DNA of 64,000 bases from Eleusine coracana subsp. coracana (GCA_032690845.1 CM064426.1:75380403-75444402); one strand, 5' to 3'; shown: positions 1 to 11,941, counted from the stretch's first letter. Notes: generated by a model from the sequence alone, not told the origin. Numbers and translations: made by a program.

Positions 1-390
1 CTTTACAATATATTATTGATTTATGTTTGTAATCCTTGAATTATCGCACCTAGCTACTCATATAAGCTTTACACAAATATTATTTGATCATTATGATGTA
101 GATATAGGTTGAGTGATTTGAAAAATGAGTTGTTGCCTTGGATTATTGGAAAACAGATTCTTTATGTTCACAACAATTATTTTAGTGATTTACATGTGTG
201 AAAAGGTTATATTTGTGAGTTTGACATAATCTTTTCTTTAGGGAGAACTTTAAGTTTTAATGCCCACATTTGAACCATTTTGCTGAATATTAATATGAAA
301 CACACTACAATAGAACAATGCTCAACATTTGCTGAGTTGAGATGTCTTTTATGGTAGTCGGGACGAGCAAAGGTTTAAGTGTGGGGGAAC
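1..390 (+). mobile_element. 3' internal end of an Athila-like LTR retrotransposon (element A)
   Basis: AT-rich, non-coding sequence that ends in a purine-rich polypurine-tract-like stretch (about 377-390, AAGTGTGGGGGAAC). This abuts the TGTTGG start of the LTR at 391. A GTGTGGGGGAA tract just before the 3' LTR is typical of Athila-type Ty3/gypsy elements, so I read this as the spacer between pol and the 3' LTR. The coding part lies left of the window, so the lineage is inferred only from the polypurine tract. Confidence 0.6.
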
Positions 391-1661
391 TGTTGGCGTT
401 CCCTAAGTGCTCCTTTTATATGTGAATATTACCCCAATTAGAGCATAATTTAGGCCATTTACCTGTGATTTTAGCTATATATTTATGTATGCGTTGGATC
501 TTCAAGATCTCGACGTGCAGTACAAGACTTTATCTCGAAGGAAAAGGCCCACATGACAGTTATGGAAGACAGAGGAACCGACTCGGAAGAGAAACCAGAA
601 CAGACACGGCTTGCGTCGATCGGCCAATCCTGCGCCGATCGGCGCAACCGCCTTAGTTGCTAGAAACCGAGTCCTTTATAAGGAGAACCCATATAAATAC
701 TTGGGAACCCTGGCCGAAGCGAAGGAGGCTTCGGAGGGACAACAGATTCGTGAGTTAGAGCCACCGGGGTTTGCCCCGTTAGAATAGATCTCTAGTTGAG
801 CTTCAAGAACCATTGGTGTAAGAGTTGGTCCGTCAAGGTAGGCCATCTCGACGGTGATGAATCTTACTCTATGTATCTCAAGGATAATCGAATATGTTGA
901 TGATGGTTTTGGTTATTTATCTATCTTGATTCCGTAATCATGCATGTGCTTATTCTAATTTCTTAGTTCTAGGCTAAGTAGGTTGATATTATCTTGACTG
1001 TGGTGATCAAGATAGTACTCATACATTGTATTGATTATGGTTGCTTGATGATGCTAGTAGTGTGGTTTAGCGGTGACAACACTAAACATATGCAGCACTA
1101 TTGGATAGTTGAGTAGGATAAGATACCCGCGCGATTAAGGGTCCATCCCGGCAGTGATAAATCAGGAAACGCTCGGAAAGGCGGGTGGTCTTATTCATTA
1201 TAGGTTTTCATTGATCCATGTAATTACCATTATGATGCTACTTGATTAGACTATCTGGTTACGATCTCACTAGTAGATATCTAGCTACTTACTATAACAG
1301 CTTAGGCTTACAAGGTAACCAACGTACTTTGGCTTAGACTCGTCCATGTGCCGATCAACGCAACCCCAGCACCGATCGGCGCAATCACAGATTTGGTCGC
1401 GTGCCGATCGGCTTAACCCTGCGCTGATCGGCGCGACAACAGAATTGTTGTCTGGCGCACCTTTGCGTTGGCCAGTCTCCCCTCGTACAACTCATACTCG
1501 ATAGTAGCCATGACTAGATCTTTTACTGTTAACTTTGTTTGATAATCCCTAAGGTCCCAGTGGATACGATAAACCTTGGATACTCTATTTAAGGGAAAAA
1601 GAGCTACAACTGTACACCGTCCTCTTATGATATATAATTGGGTGCATAACTACGACCAACA
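391..1661 (+). repeat. 3' LTR of element A (1271 bp)
   Basis: The LTR starts TGTTGG directly after the polypurine tract and ends CCAACA, a perfect 6-bp terminal inverted repeat of the TG...CA type. A TATAAATA box lies at 692-699. Two clusters of a GC-rich palindromic motif around CGATCGGC lie at 611-646 and 1350-1432. Immediately after 1661 the sequence becomes pol coding sequence of another element, so element A is inserted in element B. The five bases after it (AGCTC) would be one copy of the target duplication; the other copy lies outside the window. Confidence 0.75.
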
Positions 1662-3444
1662 AGCTCAAATTTTCTATGTGTAAAGCTGATGTCATCAACT
1701 ATATGTTATCGGCTCCTATTCTGAAGGGTAATCGGTAAGTGGATGCTTGCTTTGGCCTAGTACGATCTCACATATAAATATGCTAAAGCTGTTAAGGGTC
1801 AGGTGCTAGCTGATTTGGTAGTTGAGCATTGTGGATCCAAAGTGTCGATGGTCGAGTCGATGCCATGGTTGTTATTTTTTGATGGATCCATTTGCAAAAA
1901 ATGGTTTTGGCATCGGGCTTGTGATCATATCACCTCGGGGGGGGGGGGCAAGATTTGAGTTCGCATTTACTACCGAGGCGTCAACTAATAACCAAGTTGA
2001 GTACAGAGCTGTGTTGAAGGGATTGCAGATATTGAAAGAGGTTGGAGCTGATTGTATTGAGATCGTGGGAGTCTCGCTACTGGTGCTCAGATAGCTGGTG
2101 GGAGAATTTGAATGCAAGGATGATGTGTTGAGGCTATTTTATACCAAGTGTCAGGATGTGTTACACCACTTCAGGATAATAGGGTTCAAGCATGTTCCAA
2201 GAGAGCAGAATATGGAAGTGAATGATTTGGCACAAAGGACATCGGGCTATCGAGAGAACAATGATAGGGCAATTGTTGATGTGGCCAATGTCGATGAGGA
2301 GGATTGGAGATTCAAGATCATCCAGTATCTTAAAGATTTGACTCAACAAGTACCTCAAAGAATCTGATACATGGCGCTGAGTTCACGAAGTGATATGTGG
2401 TACACATCAATCGACTCATAAGATGAGATGGTTGTTAAAAAGAACTGGATATTATTGACCGACTATGCTGGAAGATTGCTTCAAATACTATAAGGGATGT
2501 CAGGACTGTCAAAAGTTTGGTGCTATACAGAGGGCACCAGCATCGGCTATGAACCCAATTATTAAGCCATGGCCTTTTAGAGGATGGGGGATTAACATGA
2601 TTGGTCAAATTTTTCTAGCATCAAGTAAGGGTCATAAGTATATTTTGGCAGCTATCGACTACTTTACAAAGTGAGTCGAAACAATACCTATGAAGAATGT
2701 TACTACTGGAGATGTGATCAACTTTGTGAAGAAACATTTTATATATTGGTTTGGTCTGCCACAAACTATTACTACTGACCAGGGCTTTGTGTTTACTTCA
2801 GAAGAGTTTCAAAGCTTATGTTGTTAAGTTTGTCACCATATTATGCTCAGGCCAATGGTCAAGCAGAAGCATCCAACAAAAGTTTAATTAAGTTGATTAA
2901 GAGGAAGATTGATCAACAACCTAAAAAGTGGCATACAACATTGGTTGAATCTTTATGGGCATACAAGATAGCTTGTCATGGGTCAACTAAGGTGCCACCG
3001 TATCAACTGGTTTATGGGCATAAGGCAGTTTTACCATGGGAAATGAATCTGGGGTCCAGAAGGGTGGAGATGCAGGACCAGTTGTCAGCTGATGATTATA
3101 GGCAAGTTATGTTGGATGAACTAGAAGATGTTGTACAACATCGGATGAAGGCCTTGAAGAAGATTCAAGAAAATAAGGTGCGGGTGGCTAAGTTTTATAA
3201 TAAAAAGGTGGTGCCCAAGAGTTTTTCGGAGGGAGATCTCGTCTGGAAATAAATCATGCCCATCGGCTCTAGAGATAGTCGTTTTGGAGAATGGTCACCG
3301 ACTTGGGAGGGTCCATTTAAAGTGAGCCGATGTGCGCCTGGTAATGCATATTTTCTACAACGATTGGATAGAGAAGAGTTTGGGAGAGCAATTAATGGTA
3401 AATATTTGAAACAATATCATTCAAGTATTTCGGTTGATTCATGA
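1662..3444 (+). pseudogene. Decayed Ty3/gypsy (Tat-like) pol: RNase H and integrase
   Basis: Conceptual translation gives the end of the reverse transcriptase and connection region (about 1662-1830). An RNase H domain follows (about 1860-2300; visible FDGS, VEYRA and the LLVLR/FECKDD region). Next are an HHCC zinc-binding segment (about 2395-2510) and an integrase core with a TDQG motif and the ANGQAEASNK glutamate motif (about 2590-3010), then a C-terminal domain to 3444. The frame is broken by stops at 2456-2458, 2672-2674 and 3250-3252, a stop before 2095, and a frame change near a run of 12 G (1937-1948). The first integrase Asp appears as Asn at about 2594. Order RT-RH-INT and the plant Tat-like RNase H support Ty3/gypsy. 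The 5' half lies left of element A, outside the window. It cannot encode a working polyprotein. Confidence 0.85.
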
Positions 3445-4304
3445 TTTCATTGTTGATTGACAGCCGATATTTAGTATCACGCTTAAGTGGTAAAGCTCAT
3501 GGGAATACTTCGACTTGAGATGGCCGATATTTAAAATATCGCCCTTAGCATAAAAAATATCGACACTTGAATCAAAATGAAGATGGTACATATATTCATT
3601 CAATGGTTACAGAGGAATATCAGTACAAGGTAAAAATGAGTTGATTACTCACAGGTAATCGATTTTTAAAGGGACCTATTCTCCTATTACAACTAGGGGA
3701 TGAAGATGTAATTATTCCGAGTACAAGAAAAGAGCACATAATTAAGAACAAAGGTAGTTCAGCAGCCTCGCTGATGCCATTCTTCGTGATTGGGTCATCC
3801 GAAGGCAACTAGTAAGTTGATTTTTTACGCTGAAGTGGCTGTAGATTTTGGATTGAAATGATCACTCTGGGGATTGAGGAGAAAAGTACTCGCCATGGAG
3901 AACTTAGCAAATTCGGGGATAAGTGGTATTTTTCAGTCAGAGCTCTCAAAAGAAGACCCATGGTCGAAGGTGTTGAGGAAAAAGGGGGTTGGTCGAATGA
4001 GCTATTTGTAGGGTATGCACGTGACCTTTGAAGAATCCAGACGCCGCTTTACATTAATTGAGGAGAATAAGAAGTGAACAGGTTCGATGAGGAAAGATAA
4101 GAATGAGGAAGGTCAAAAGGAAGAACCAGCAGTCGAGGCGGTGCAGGAGCGCGATGAGTTGCAATTAATAGGAGTATGAGTGGTTGGGGGTATGCTATAA
4201 AGATGAAGTTTGACAGAGGATGGTTCACCAATAAATACGCGCGGTAAATGAGGAGATAAAATCCGGCGTATGAAGTATTTCATACCCTGGACTTGGGGGG
4301 CATG
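3445..4304 (+). mobile_element. 3' internal spacer and polypurine tract of element B
   Basis: This non-coding stretch links the broken pol to the 3' LTR. It contains repeated GGCCGATATTTA phrases (near 3460 and 3525) and ends with an ACTTGGGGGG polypurine tract at 4291-4300, just before the LTR start at 4305. The short reading frames here look accidental. Confidence 0.65.
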
Positions 4305-5624
4305 TGTTGGCACCAGATTTAACAGATCCCATCAATCAGAGGTAGGGAATTGAAGTCGGCCAAAGTCAATAATATTCAACGGCTGAAGGAGGTGAAGTGG
4401 GCCCAATAGGGTTATTTTATTTCTTTTTTGATTTTAGTCTTAGGTTTTTCTAAATACTAGTCGATTTGTTTAGGAGTCCCGATCGAGTCAAGTTAAAATC
4501 TCTTGCATGAGGTTATAAATATGTAATAGGGTCTGTACGTAAAAATAACACTTTCGTTCAATACAGTTCGATGCATTGTCAAACCTTTCCTACTCGACGA
4601 AATCCTCGTCTCGATGGGCTGCATCGGCTCCGATCTCGGCGAGAGACTTGGATTAGTCACCCTCGGTAATTCTATCAATCTCAGCTAGTACTTTCTCATT
4701 GATTTGATATTCTAGTTGTTATTGTTAGAGTTGTTAGTTATCCGGTAATTAGATCTATTTAGTGCTTATTCTATCGACTCTGATTACAATATTGTCTTGG
4801 TTAAAGCCGATCTATTGTGATCTCTGTAGGTTCCATATGTGCTATTTAGATCTATTATTCGAGTCACTTTATTGATTTTATTTATAAATAGATTAAATTT
4901 AGCTCTATCTACCACGTTTGAATATTGTCTCGATTAAGTTTGATTTGTTCGAATCAGTAAGGTTGCATCAATTTTGACCTCTTACTAGATAGATAGGATT
5001 AGATTCAATCTGTTTATAGGTAGAGTTGATAGAGTTCTATCGGGACGTTTAGCCGATAGGTTATCACGGTTCAATCGACTTTCTGGTATTTAATTGATTA
5101 TATCATTTATTTTTATAGTCGTTTGCCCCCTTATTTAAATATGATAGATTTATAATTTTAAGACATATTTGTAATACCAGCTATCAAATCTATTGGCTTA
5201 GCACTATCGACAGGGTAGGTCTTCACACGCATACTGTAGTTCTATCGACTCTACGTTGTCGACTCAGCAAGTATTGGCATGATTTCTTTCATATCTTTGA
5301 TCTTGTTGTGTTTGATTCAAACTTTTATCGGCATTATAATGAACATTATTTTATATATCTAATTTGTCGATAGGCCGATATAGTCAGCCGATTGGTTCAT
5401 CTTATCTTATATTTATTCTTATAATGATATCGGCTGATTTCAGTCACAGTGACTATTGGCTCTCATCACCAGCCTGTCCTAGGCTGTGGCTCATAAAATC
5501 TAACTGTTTATATCTTTGTCGATTTGCAGGGAAAATCAACTGACACATCCTGGTTTCCTATATTGAGCCTGCACTGTAGCTAAGCAGATCTCCCAGGTCA
5601 TGCGTGAAGATTTTCGTGTCAACA
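4305..5624 (+). repeat. 3' LTR of element B (1320 bp)
   Basis: It begins TGTTGGCAC after the polypurine tract and ends GTGTCAACA, so the termini match as inverted repeats with one mismatch. A TATAAATA box is at 4514-4521. GATCTATT/CGATT-rich sequence fills the downstream part. The next five bases (CCCAC) would be one half of the target duplication. No matching 5' LTR is visible because the element starts left of the window. Confidence 0.8.
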
Positions 5625-6845
5625 CCCACCAACTTCAATGAATCCAACTCTTATTGTTGCTCAACAATTTGTTGTCGCAATTCATAAGATCCTTCTTTTT
5701 TGCTCTCTAATTCATCCTGAAGCATTTCTACCAGCGAACAAACATGACCTTCAGAACAATCCATGGCTGACATTATGTCCACAACATGAACAAAAGTACA
5801 AGTTTGAATTACCTAAGAAATAATATTATTATCAGCCTCTGGTTTAGAATTCGTTATCATCCTATAAAAGGAGCAGCTACAAGTCAGAGCTCATCATCTC
5901 TAGGAATCTGAAAACAAATCACAAAACTCAATCAAAATAGGAGAACAAAAAAAAACACTTAGAAATGTATCTGGCCATCTTGAAAATGGCCCAACACGGT
6001 TGTTGCTGCAGCATCATAATTTCATTTGTTCTAACATAGTTTTGAACAACTTACAATTGCAAGATGGCAACAAAAAAGTATCACTATTTCATGAATCCTA
6101 ATTTTGTGCATCAATCGGATAGTTTCATACAATGGTGACTAAGCAACTACACCGAGATCCTGAGCAATGCTGAAACAAGAATTTGTGCCTATGCTTATGG
6201 ACCATACTTCAACCTACACAGATGGTATAGTTCTGACATAGCAAACAGTCGTCATTACATAAGAGGAACCCAAATAGGATTAGCATACCTTTTGTGGACT
6301 GGCGGTCGAGGAGCTCTCATCTGCAACGCCTTCCCACTCATGTGGACTCGTTGTGGTCGCTGTGTTCATGTGCGTGAATAAATAAGTCAGCTGAACACAT
6401 TCAAATATTTATTAGTACTAAACCTGATACTAGTGCTAACAATGCGACCATCCTCAAAAGCAGAGTTTCCAGGTCGAATGACAATTGCTAGTTATTACTA
6501 CTAAGTGAGCGCACAAGCATTGGATTTTTCTGTAACAATTCCTTGTATAAGTTCTTGCAGATTAACTGATTCAGCAAAGCAAAAAAAAATTGTTCATCAA
6601 TTTTGGGACAGACAAATGCAGATGGAGAGCATGCCATTTGTGGCTTCTTCTATGGTTTAGACCGTAAGCCATAAGCAGCTCCAGCAACGAGATCGATGCC
6701 AAATTTTGGAAATTATGTAAGAGAGTACTTAATACTTCTTTCCTAGTAAACTAAAGCACCCAACTAAGCAAATGGCTCAACTAAAGTACCCATTAAGCAT
6801 CCACTCTAATGACTTGTAGGTTTGGCAAATAACATTAGCATATCC
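5625..6845. other. Unassigned intergenic stretch
   Basis: About 1.2 kb of AT-rich sequence between the Tat-like LTR and the next pol fragment. The longest reading frame (5638-5823, +) has no recognisable domain. I see no splice-linked exons, tRNA or terminal repeats. Confidence 0.5.
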
Positions 6846-7520
6846 GGGATCCAATGACTGGATCTGTAATACCCAGAGTCATTATAACAGATGGAGAAAA
6901 TCATTTTACTAGAAGTGAGTTTACTAAAACGTTGGTGAAGATGAGAGTTGAGCATAGAATTGGAACTTCTTACCATCCACAGACAAATAGATAAGCATAA
7001 ACATCCAATAAACAATTGAAGGGCATTCTACATAAGATAGTGACAAAGGAAGGAAAATATTGGTCTAATAAGTTGAATGAAGCACTTTGGACTTACCGTA
7101 GGGCATTCAAAACACCAATTGGTATGACACCTTACCAATTTGTTTATGGAAAAACTTATCGTTTACCTATAGAATTGGAACATAAAGCATATTATACGAT
7201 TAAGGAGATGAATCTGAATTTGGATGCCGCCACAATGAAATGAAAGATGCAGATTAGCGAGATTGAAGAAATGGGATTGAAACCATATGACAATGCAGCA
7301 ATCTACAAAGAAAAGACCAAACGATGGTACGATAAGAAGTTGGTGAAAAAGGAATTTCATGGAGATAGAGTGCTTCTCTTCAATTCCAGATTTTGGTTAT
7401 TCGACAAAGTTAAGTTGAAGAGCAAATGGGATGCCTGTATCTTGTGCATCGAGTTTTACCATCAGAGTTGTTGTCATCATGGATGGGAAAAAAATGAATA
7501 CACGATGAATGGTCAATGAT
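6846..7520 (+). pseudogene. Decayed Athila-like integrase fragment
   Basis: Translation of 6870-7520 gives the second half of a Ty3/gypsy integrase. It has an IITDG catalytic-Asp motif, a YHPQT motif, an ALWTYRRAFKTPIGMTPYQ segment and a following IYKEKTKRWYDKK region typical of Athila-type elements. A stop interrupts the frame just after YHPQTNR (about 6993) where the catalytic Glu region should be, and another falls at 7241-7243. No LTR is recognisable next to it. The downstream sequence is cut by the MULE at 7579. Confidence 0.8.
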
Positions 7521-7578
7521 TAAAGGTATATCTAGAACCCGACACTTTTGAGCATAAAACATTTGATATTTATTTTAT

Positions 7579-8419
7579 GAGTGAAGTGCATCAAAGGTTC
7601 TTAAACTATTTAGAAATACTCATATAGGTCCATGAACTTTTAAAGTGGCCATTTGAGTCTCTAAACTATTCCTAGACGATCATCAAGTTCACGAAGTTTA
7701 TAGTGGCCCCCTAAAGTCCATGATCTATTTATATTGTGTCAACCAGATCCATAACATCGCCACCGATCAGCTCTACATGCGCATTGCCGCTGCCACATAA
7801 CCAGTGTCCACGCGAGCATCGTCGAACCTCCACGACGACACCAGCTAGCAGTAGTTGCGCTCTGCCAATTGCAGCCTTGCCCATCCATCTGGCCTCGTTC
7901 TTCCCATCGCTACCTCATCTTCCTGCGCTCGTTACTCGTCAACCATGAAGATGGCTTGCCCGATACCCAAGATGACGGCCTGCCTTCCGTGCATGGTGCC
8001 CTTCACACATGACATGTCATCGTCGTCACCGCCTGGCGAGAAGACGAAAATTCTCGTTGTCGACAGGCATAGTCCTTGATGGGGAGAGTGAAGCCGCGAC
8101 GGGCAGAGTGCACCTTCTGTTAGTTGACATCATCGTGTAGGCTCGGCAGTGCTCGCTTACAGGGCGGTTGTACAACGGTGGCATCGCGCGTAGAGAGTTG
8201 TTCAGCGGTGGTGTTGCGCCTTGGGAGCGGATGGGTGACGATAGTGAGGACCTAGTTGATACAAAATAACTAGATCATGGATCTATAAGTTCACTATAAA
8301 GTTCGTGGATTTAGATGATCATTTTAAATAGCTTAAGAACCCAAATGATCACTTTGAGAGTTTGTAGACCTAGCTGATCATTTCTAAATAGTTTTAAGGA
8401 CCTGTGGCATATTTCACTC
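7579..8419. mobile_element. Non-autonomous Mutator-like element (841 bp) with 9-bp target duplication
   Basis: Long terminal inverted repeats begin GAGTGAAGTGCATCAAAGG on the left and GAGTGAAATATGCCACAGG on the right (reverse strand). They stay alignable for roughly 170 bp. Both ends are flanked by the identical 9-mer TTATTTTAT (7570-7578 and 8420-8428), the target-site length expected of Mutator-like elements. The interior (about 7740-8250) is much more GC-rich than the arms and contains CAC/CGT-rich codon-like sequence. This resembles a captured gene fragment, but I cannot name the source. No transposase is present. Confidence 0.85.
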
Positions 8420-8629
8420 TTATTTTATTGAGTGAACAACTTCGTGGAGTGCAATATGAGCATGAACTCAAGGGATATAAAAATTTGAGAAAACCATCCG
8501 TTTCAACATCACAATTTTGCACACGAGAATTATTTGCAAAACTCTAAATTCGAGCGCAATGTTTGGCGGTGGACCTGGTGGAGAGTCAACTGGTGCCGAA
8601 CGGCATCCACCGTGTGCTGATGGGCATTC

Positions 8630-10165
8630 ACCTATTTGTGGAGTGCCCAGTCAAGGCACTCGGCAACATCGCCTATTAGCTGAGTGCTCGGTAGCTGACA
8701 CTCTGACAAAGAGCTGACCGTCGGGACGCTATTTAACAGCGTGGCATTTTGTCGAGTGCCCTGGTCTAGAGCACTGGCAAAGGTTTTATTGACCGGCAAT
8801 TGTCGCCCATGTTGACAATATTTTCGTGTGCTTCTCTTTTGTCGAATACCTTTGTCACCTTTACCGAGTGTTTAGTACAGCAAAAGGAGCCTTTAGCAGC
8901 GGCTCAAAAGACCTTGTAGCGGCGGGTATGACATCCCGCCGTTATACTACCGCAGCTAAAAATGCAGCTAAAAATAAAAGACTTCAACGGCAGATGGTCT
9001 CTGACGGCAGATGGTCTCTGAACAAAATCGCCCGCAGCTAAAAAAAGACTAGGAGCGGTGGGTGACAACTTCACCCGCCACTACCCATGAACCCAAAAAC
9101 AAAAAAAAGAGCCCGTCGCCGCCGCACCGTGAGGGAGAGGGGAGCGGCCAGATCTGACCGCCCGGCCGCCGTAGCACCGCGAGGGAAGATGGGGGCGACC
9201 GGATCTGACCGCCCCCGTCGCCGCGGCGCCACCGAGCCCGTGCGTCGCTGGGGGAGAGGTGGGGCTTGCCGCCGGGGAAGGAGGGGAGGCTGCCGTCGGG
9301 GGAGGAGGGCGTCGCCGGGGGAGGAAGGGAGGGCGCAGCCGAGCCCATGCGCCGCCACCCGCCGAGGGAGGAAGGGAGGGCGCCGCCACCCGCCGGAGGA
9401 GGAAGGGAACAGCGCCGCCGAGCCCATGCGCTGCCGGAGGAGGAGGCAAGGTCGCCGCCGCTCGCGCAGGCCTTGTGCGCGAGGTTCCCGCCACTCGTCG
9501 CGCAGCCCGCGTGCGAGAGCTCGCCACCACCACGCAGCCTGAGGACGAGGTTGCCGCCGCGGTGCAGCCCAAGGACGAGGTTGCCACCGCCGCTACTTGG
9601 GTGCGCGAGGTCGACCGCGCATGGAGGGAGGGGAAGGAGACAAGCGAGGAGAGGTGGCGGCTGGGAAGAGAGGGGAAGGAAAAATGAGTCTAGGGTTTGA
9701 GGACCAGAGTTTATATATGTGTTATATCTGCTAGGCTCAAATGGGCTGAAAAGAAAAGGAACCAGGTCTGAGGTTATTTTTAGCGGTGGCCCACAATGTG
9801 GTCTGAAAAATTAATTTTTAGGGGTGGTTAATATTTTGGATCGCCGCTAAAAATAAATATTATTTTTAACAGCGGCTCATAATATGAACCGCCTCTAAAA
9901 ATCAATTTTTAGGGGCGGACCATATTGTGAACCGCTATTAAAATTTACTGGGTCTTTATAGTGGCGGATTTCTTCCAAATCGCTGCTGTGAGGTTTTTTG
10001 AAATGCCGCTACAGACCTGTTTTATGGTAGTGATGTTGATCAAGTATCTCTTTTACCAAGTGGCAGAGACTTTGACACTCAGTAAACCTCATCTTTATTG
10101 AGTGTCTGATAAATTACACTTGACAAAACATCGGGCAGTCGGCAAAGACGAGTTTTCCCATAGTG
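8630..10165. mobile_element. CACTA-type remnant (outer element)
   Basis: The right terminus reads, on the reverse strand, CACTATGGGAAAACTCGTC followed by TTTGCCGACTGCCC. This is the usual grass CACTA terminus with GCCGAGTGCC-type subterminal repeats. Left-side subterminal repeats (GTCGAGTGCC, GGCACTCGGCAA) are visible from about 8635 to 8770. I cannot locate an intact left CACTA end, so the left boundary is approximate. The interior is occupied by a second CACTA-type element. Confidence 0.65.
8871..10032. mobile_element. Nested non-autonomous CACTA-type element
   Basis: The right end, read on the reverse strand, is CACTACCATAAAACAGGTC then TGTAGCGGC. The left end (TTAGTACAGCAAAAGGAGCC then TTTAGCAGCGGC) is a degenerate match in the opposite orientation. 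Subterminal repeats of GCGGCTC/GCCGCTAAAAA type cluster at 8890-9050 and 9780-10000. The centre (9100-9690) is extremely GC-rich and carries short imperfect duplications. Overlapping open frames on both strands there look like base-composition effects, not genes. Confidence 0.65.
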
Positions 10166-11193
10166 ATCACTGGACATAGCGACAGGCGGGCGCGACTCGG
10201 CGCCTTCGCCTGGGCACCACGCATTGCGGGGCAGTGGCCGGAGCACATTCAGTTTCAACCGTTGATTTCATCAGAGATTTTTGTTTCTATAAAAAAGGAC
10301 GTCGGTTTCATGGATGGCCTTCACAGAGATGTCGATCCAAAAGTGGTAGTCCTTATTATTGGTCTTTAGGATACGGTATTTTACAGCAGACACAAAGTGT
10401 TCATATGTTCGATAGATGACATATGCGAGTTAGCAGCAACTTTGGAAGTTAACGTGGAAGCAGAGGACTAAATTTAAAATTGTTTTCTGCCAAAACAACG
10501 TAAATTGCTGCTGAAATTTTAAATAATATAAATTATGGTCGAATTGTTGCCAAAACATTATAAAATATATTCAATTGTTGCTGAAATTTTGATACAATAA
10601 TATGGATAGTGCTGACAGTTTGATGCATAAGATAGAATCATTTGTGCAAAGTATATTAAAAAAAGTAGGATCAACAGTGCAAGCGTAAATGTGTCTTTTT
10701 ATTCTGGACATAACATCATTACATGGCTAAAACTGACTAAGGTCAATTCATTTTTTCTTCATTTTGAAAAAATAGGGTCAAATGCCTAATAAGACATGCA
10801 AACATGGTCTGTTTTTATTACTTCATCCATAATCTCACTAGAAAGATTATGGAATACTCAACATATATATGATACATGGATAAATGCTCACATGTGCGGC
10901 TTATCTCGTCATAGTACTTGTGTGATGCAGATGTAAAAATATTTTTATTTTAATTTATATTTTGACTGAAATGATTTATGTTTCCAGTGAAAATAATGAC
11001 AGCCATTACGTCCACTTTGTATTCACAACAGTCATTCCCTTTTGTTAGAAATTCTAGCAGAAAAGGCCAACTATGGTCTAAATTATCTTTATTTTTCTCT
11101 TTTGGGCACCTGAGAATGTTAAAGTCTCCACATATTTGGATAGGTAAGGATTCATGGTTACACATGTGTACTAATTATTTGGATAGGTAAGCA
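10166..11193. other. Intergenic stretch without recognised gene
   Basis: About 1 kb, mostly AT-rich. A short direct repeat (ATTTGGATAGGTAAG, about 11135 and 11178) lies just before the fold-back element. Short open frames show no recognisable domain. Confidence 0.5.
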
Positions 11194-11941
11194 CTTTTAG
11201 CCTCTCTCAACAATTCTCCCTCAATTACAAAACCAGATATTTGTGTTCCTCGAACTGTCAAAACCATCAATGTTTTCTACCATAGCTGTTTTTGACGGTG
11301 GTTTTGTCCACATGGCGCACATGTGGTAGTGAGAGACACATTTTATGACACATCATCATTTTCACAATAACAAAATAAAAAAATATTGGAGGTCTAAAAA
11401 TTATGAGATTTTTCATATTTCAAGATTAGTCTACGGGAAAAGATTTATTTTTGAAATATATATGGATATGATCTCATATTTGAATTAAAATTCAACAAGT
11501 ATGATAATGTTATATTATGATTTATTTGATTTTTTCACATTGGTTTATTTAAAAATTTTCATTATCAGTTCTATTTGATTCAAATGCAATACCAGTCATA
11601 ACTCAAACATGAATTCCTTTCGTTCATATAAAATGCTTCTATAGTGTAAATTTCAAAGGTTTGATAGTTCAATTGTTAATAATCTATAATTATACTTTAA
11701 AGATGAGAAAATATTTTGACATACTAATATTGCAAAAAAAATCTTATGATTTTTAACTCTGAGTGTAAAACTATGTCTCTCGCTGCCACATGTGCGTCAC
11801 GTGAATAAAACCAACGTCGAAAACAGCCATAGGAGGAGAGAAAAAACAAACGGTTTTGACAGTTTATGGAGCATGAATACCCCAGTTTTGTAAATGAAGG
11901 AAAAAAACCAGAGTTCTCTATTAGTTGAGAGAGGCTAAAAG
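11194..11941. mobile_element. Long-TIR fold-back element (about 748 bp)
   Basis: The two ends match as inverted repeats over roughly 180 bp. CTTTTAGCCTCTCTCAAC opens the left arm and, on the reverse strand, the right arm. Shared inner blocks include ACTGTCAAAACC and GCGCACATGTGG. The centre is AT-rich and non-coding. No clean target duplication can be read at the ends, so the superfamily is open, with MULE-like the best guess from TIR length. Confidence 0.75.

Noticed and set aside
611..1432. CGATCGGC repeats as a CRISPR-like array
   Set aside because: Spacing is irregular, the repeats are short and they lie within a plant LTR; no cas genes and not a prokaryotic genome.
1937..1948. Run of 12 G as a programmed frameshift site
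   Set aside because: It lies in an already broken retroelement with several other stops; a simple indel or sequencing slip is the easier explanation.
9049..9700. Several overlapping long open frames on both strands
   Set aside because: They lie in the very GC-rich core of a CACTA-type element, give Arg/Pro/Gly/Ala-rich low-complexity translations in every frame, and show no domain.
11194..11941. 9-bp target duplication for the fold-back element
   Set aside because: I compared the flanks (AGGTAAGCA and GACTTCACC) and they do not match, so I do not claim MULE membership.
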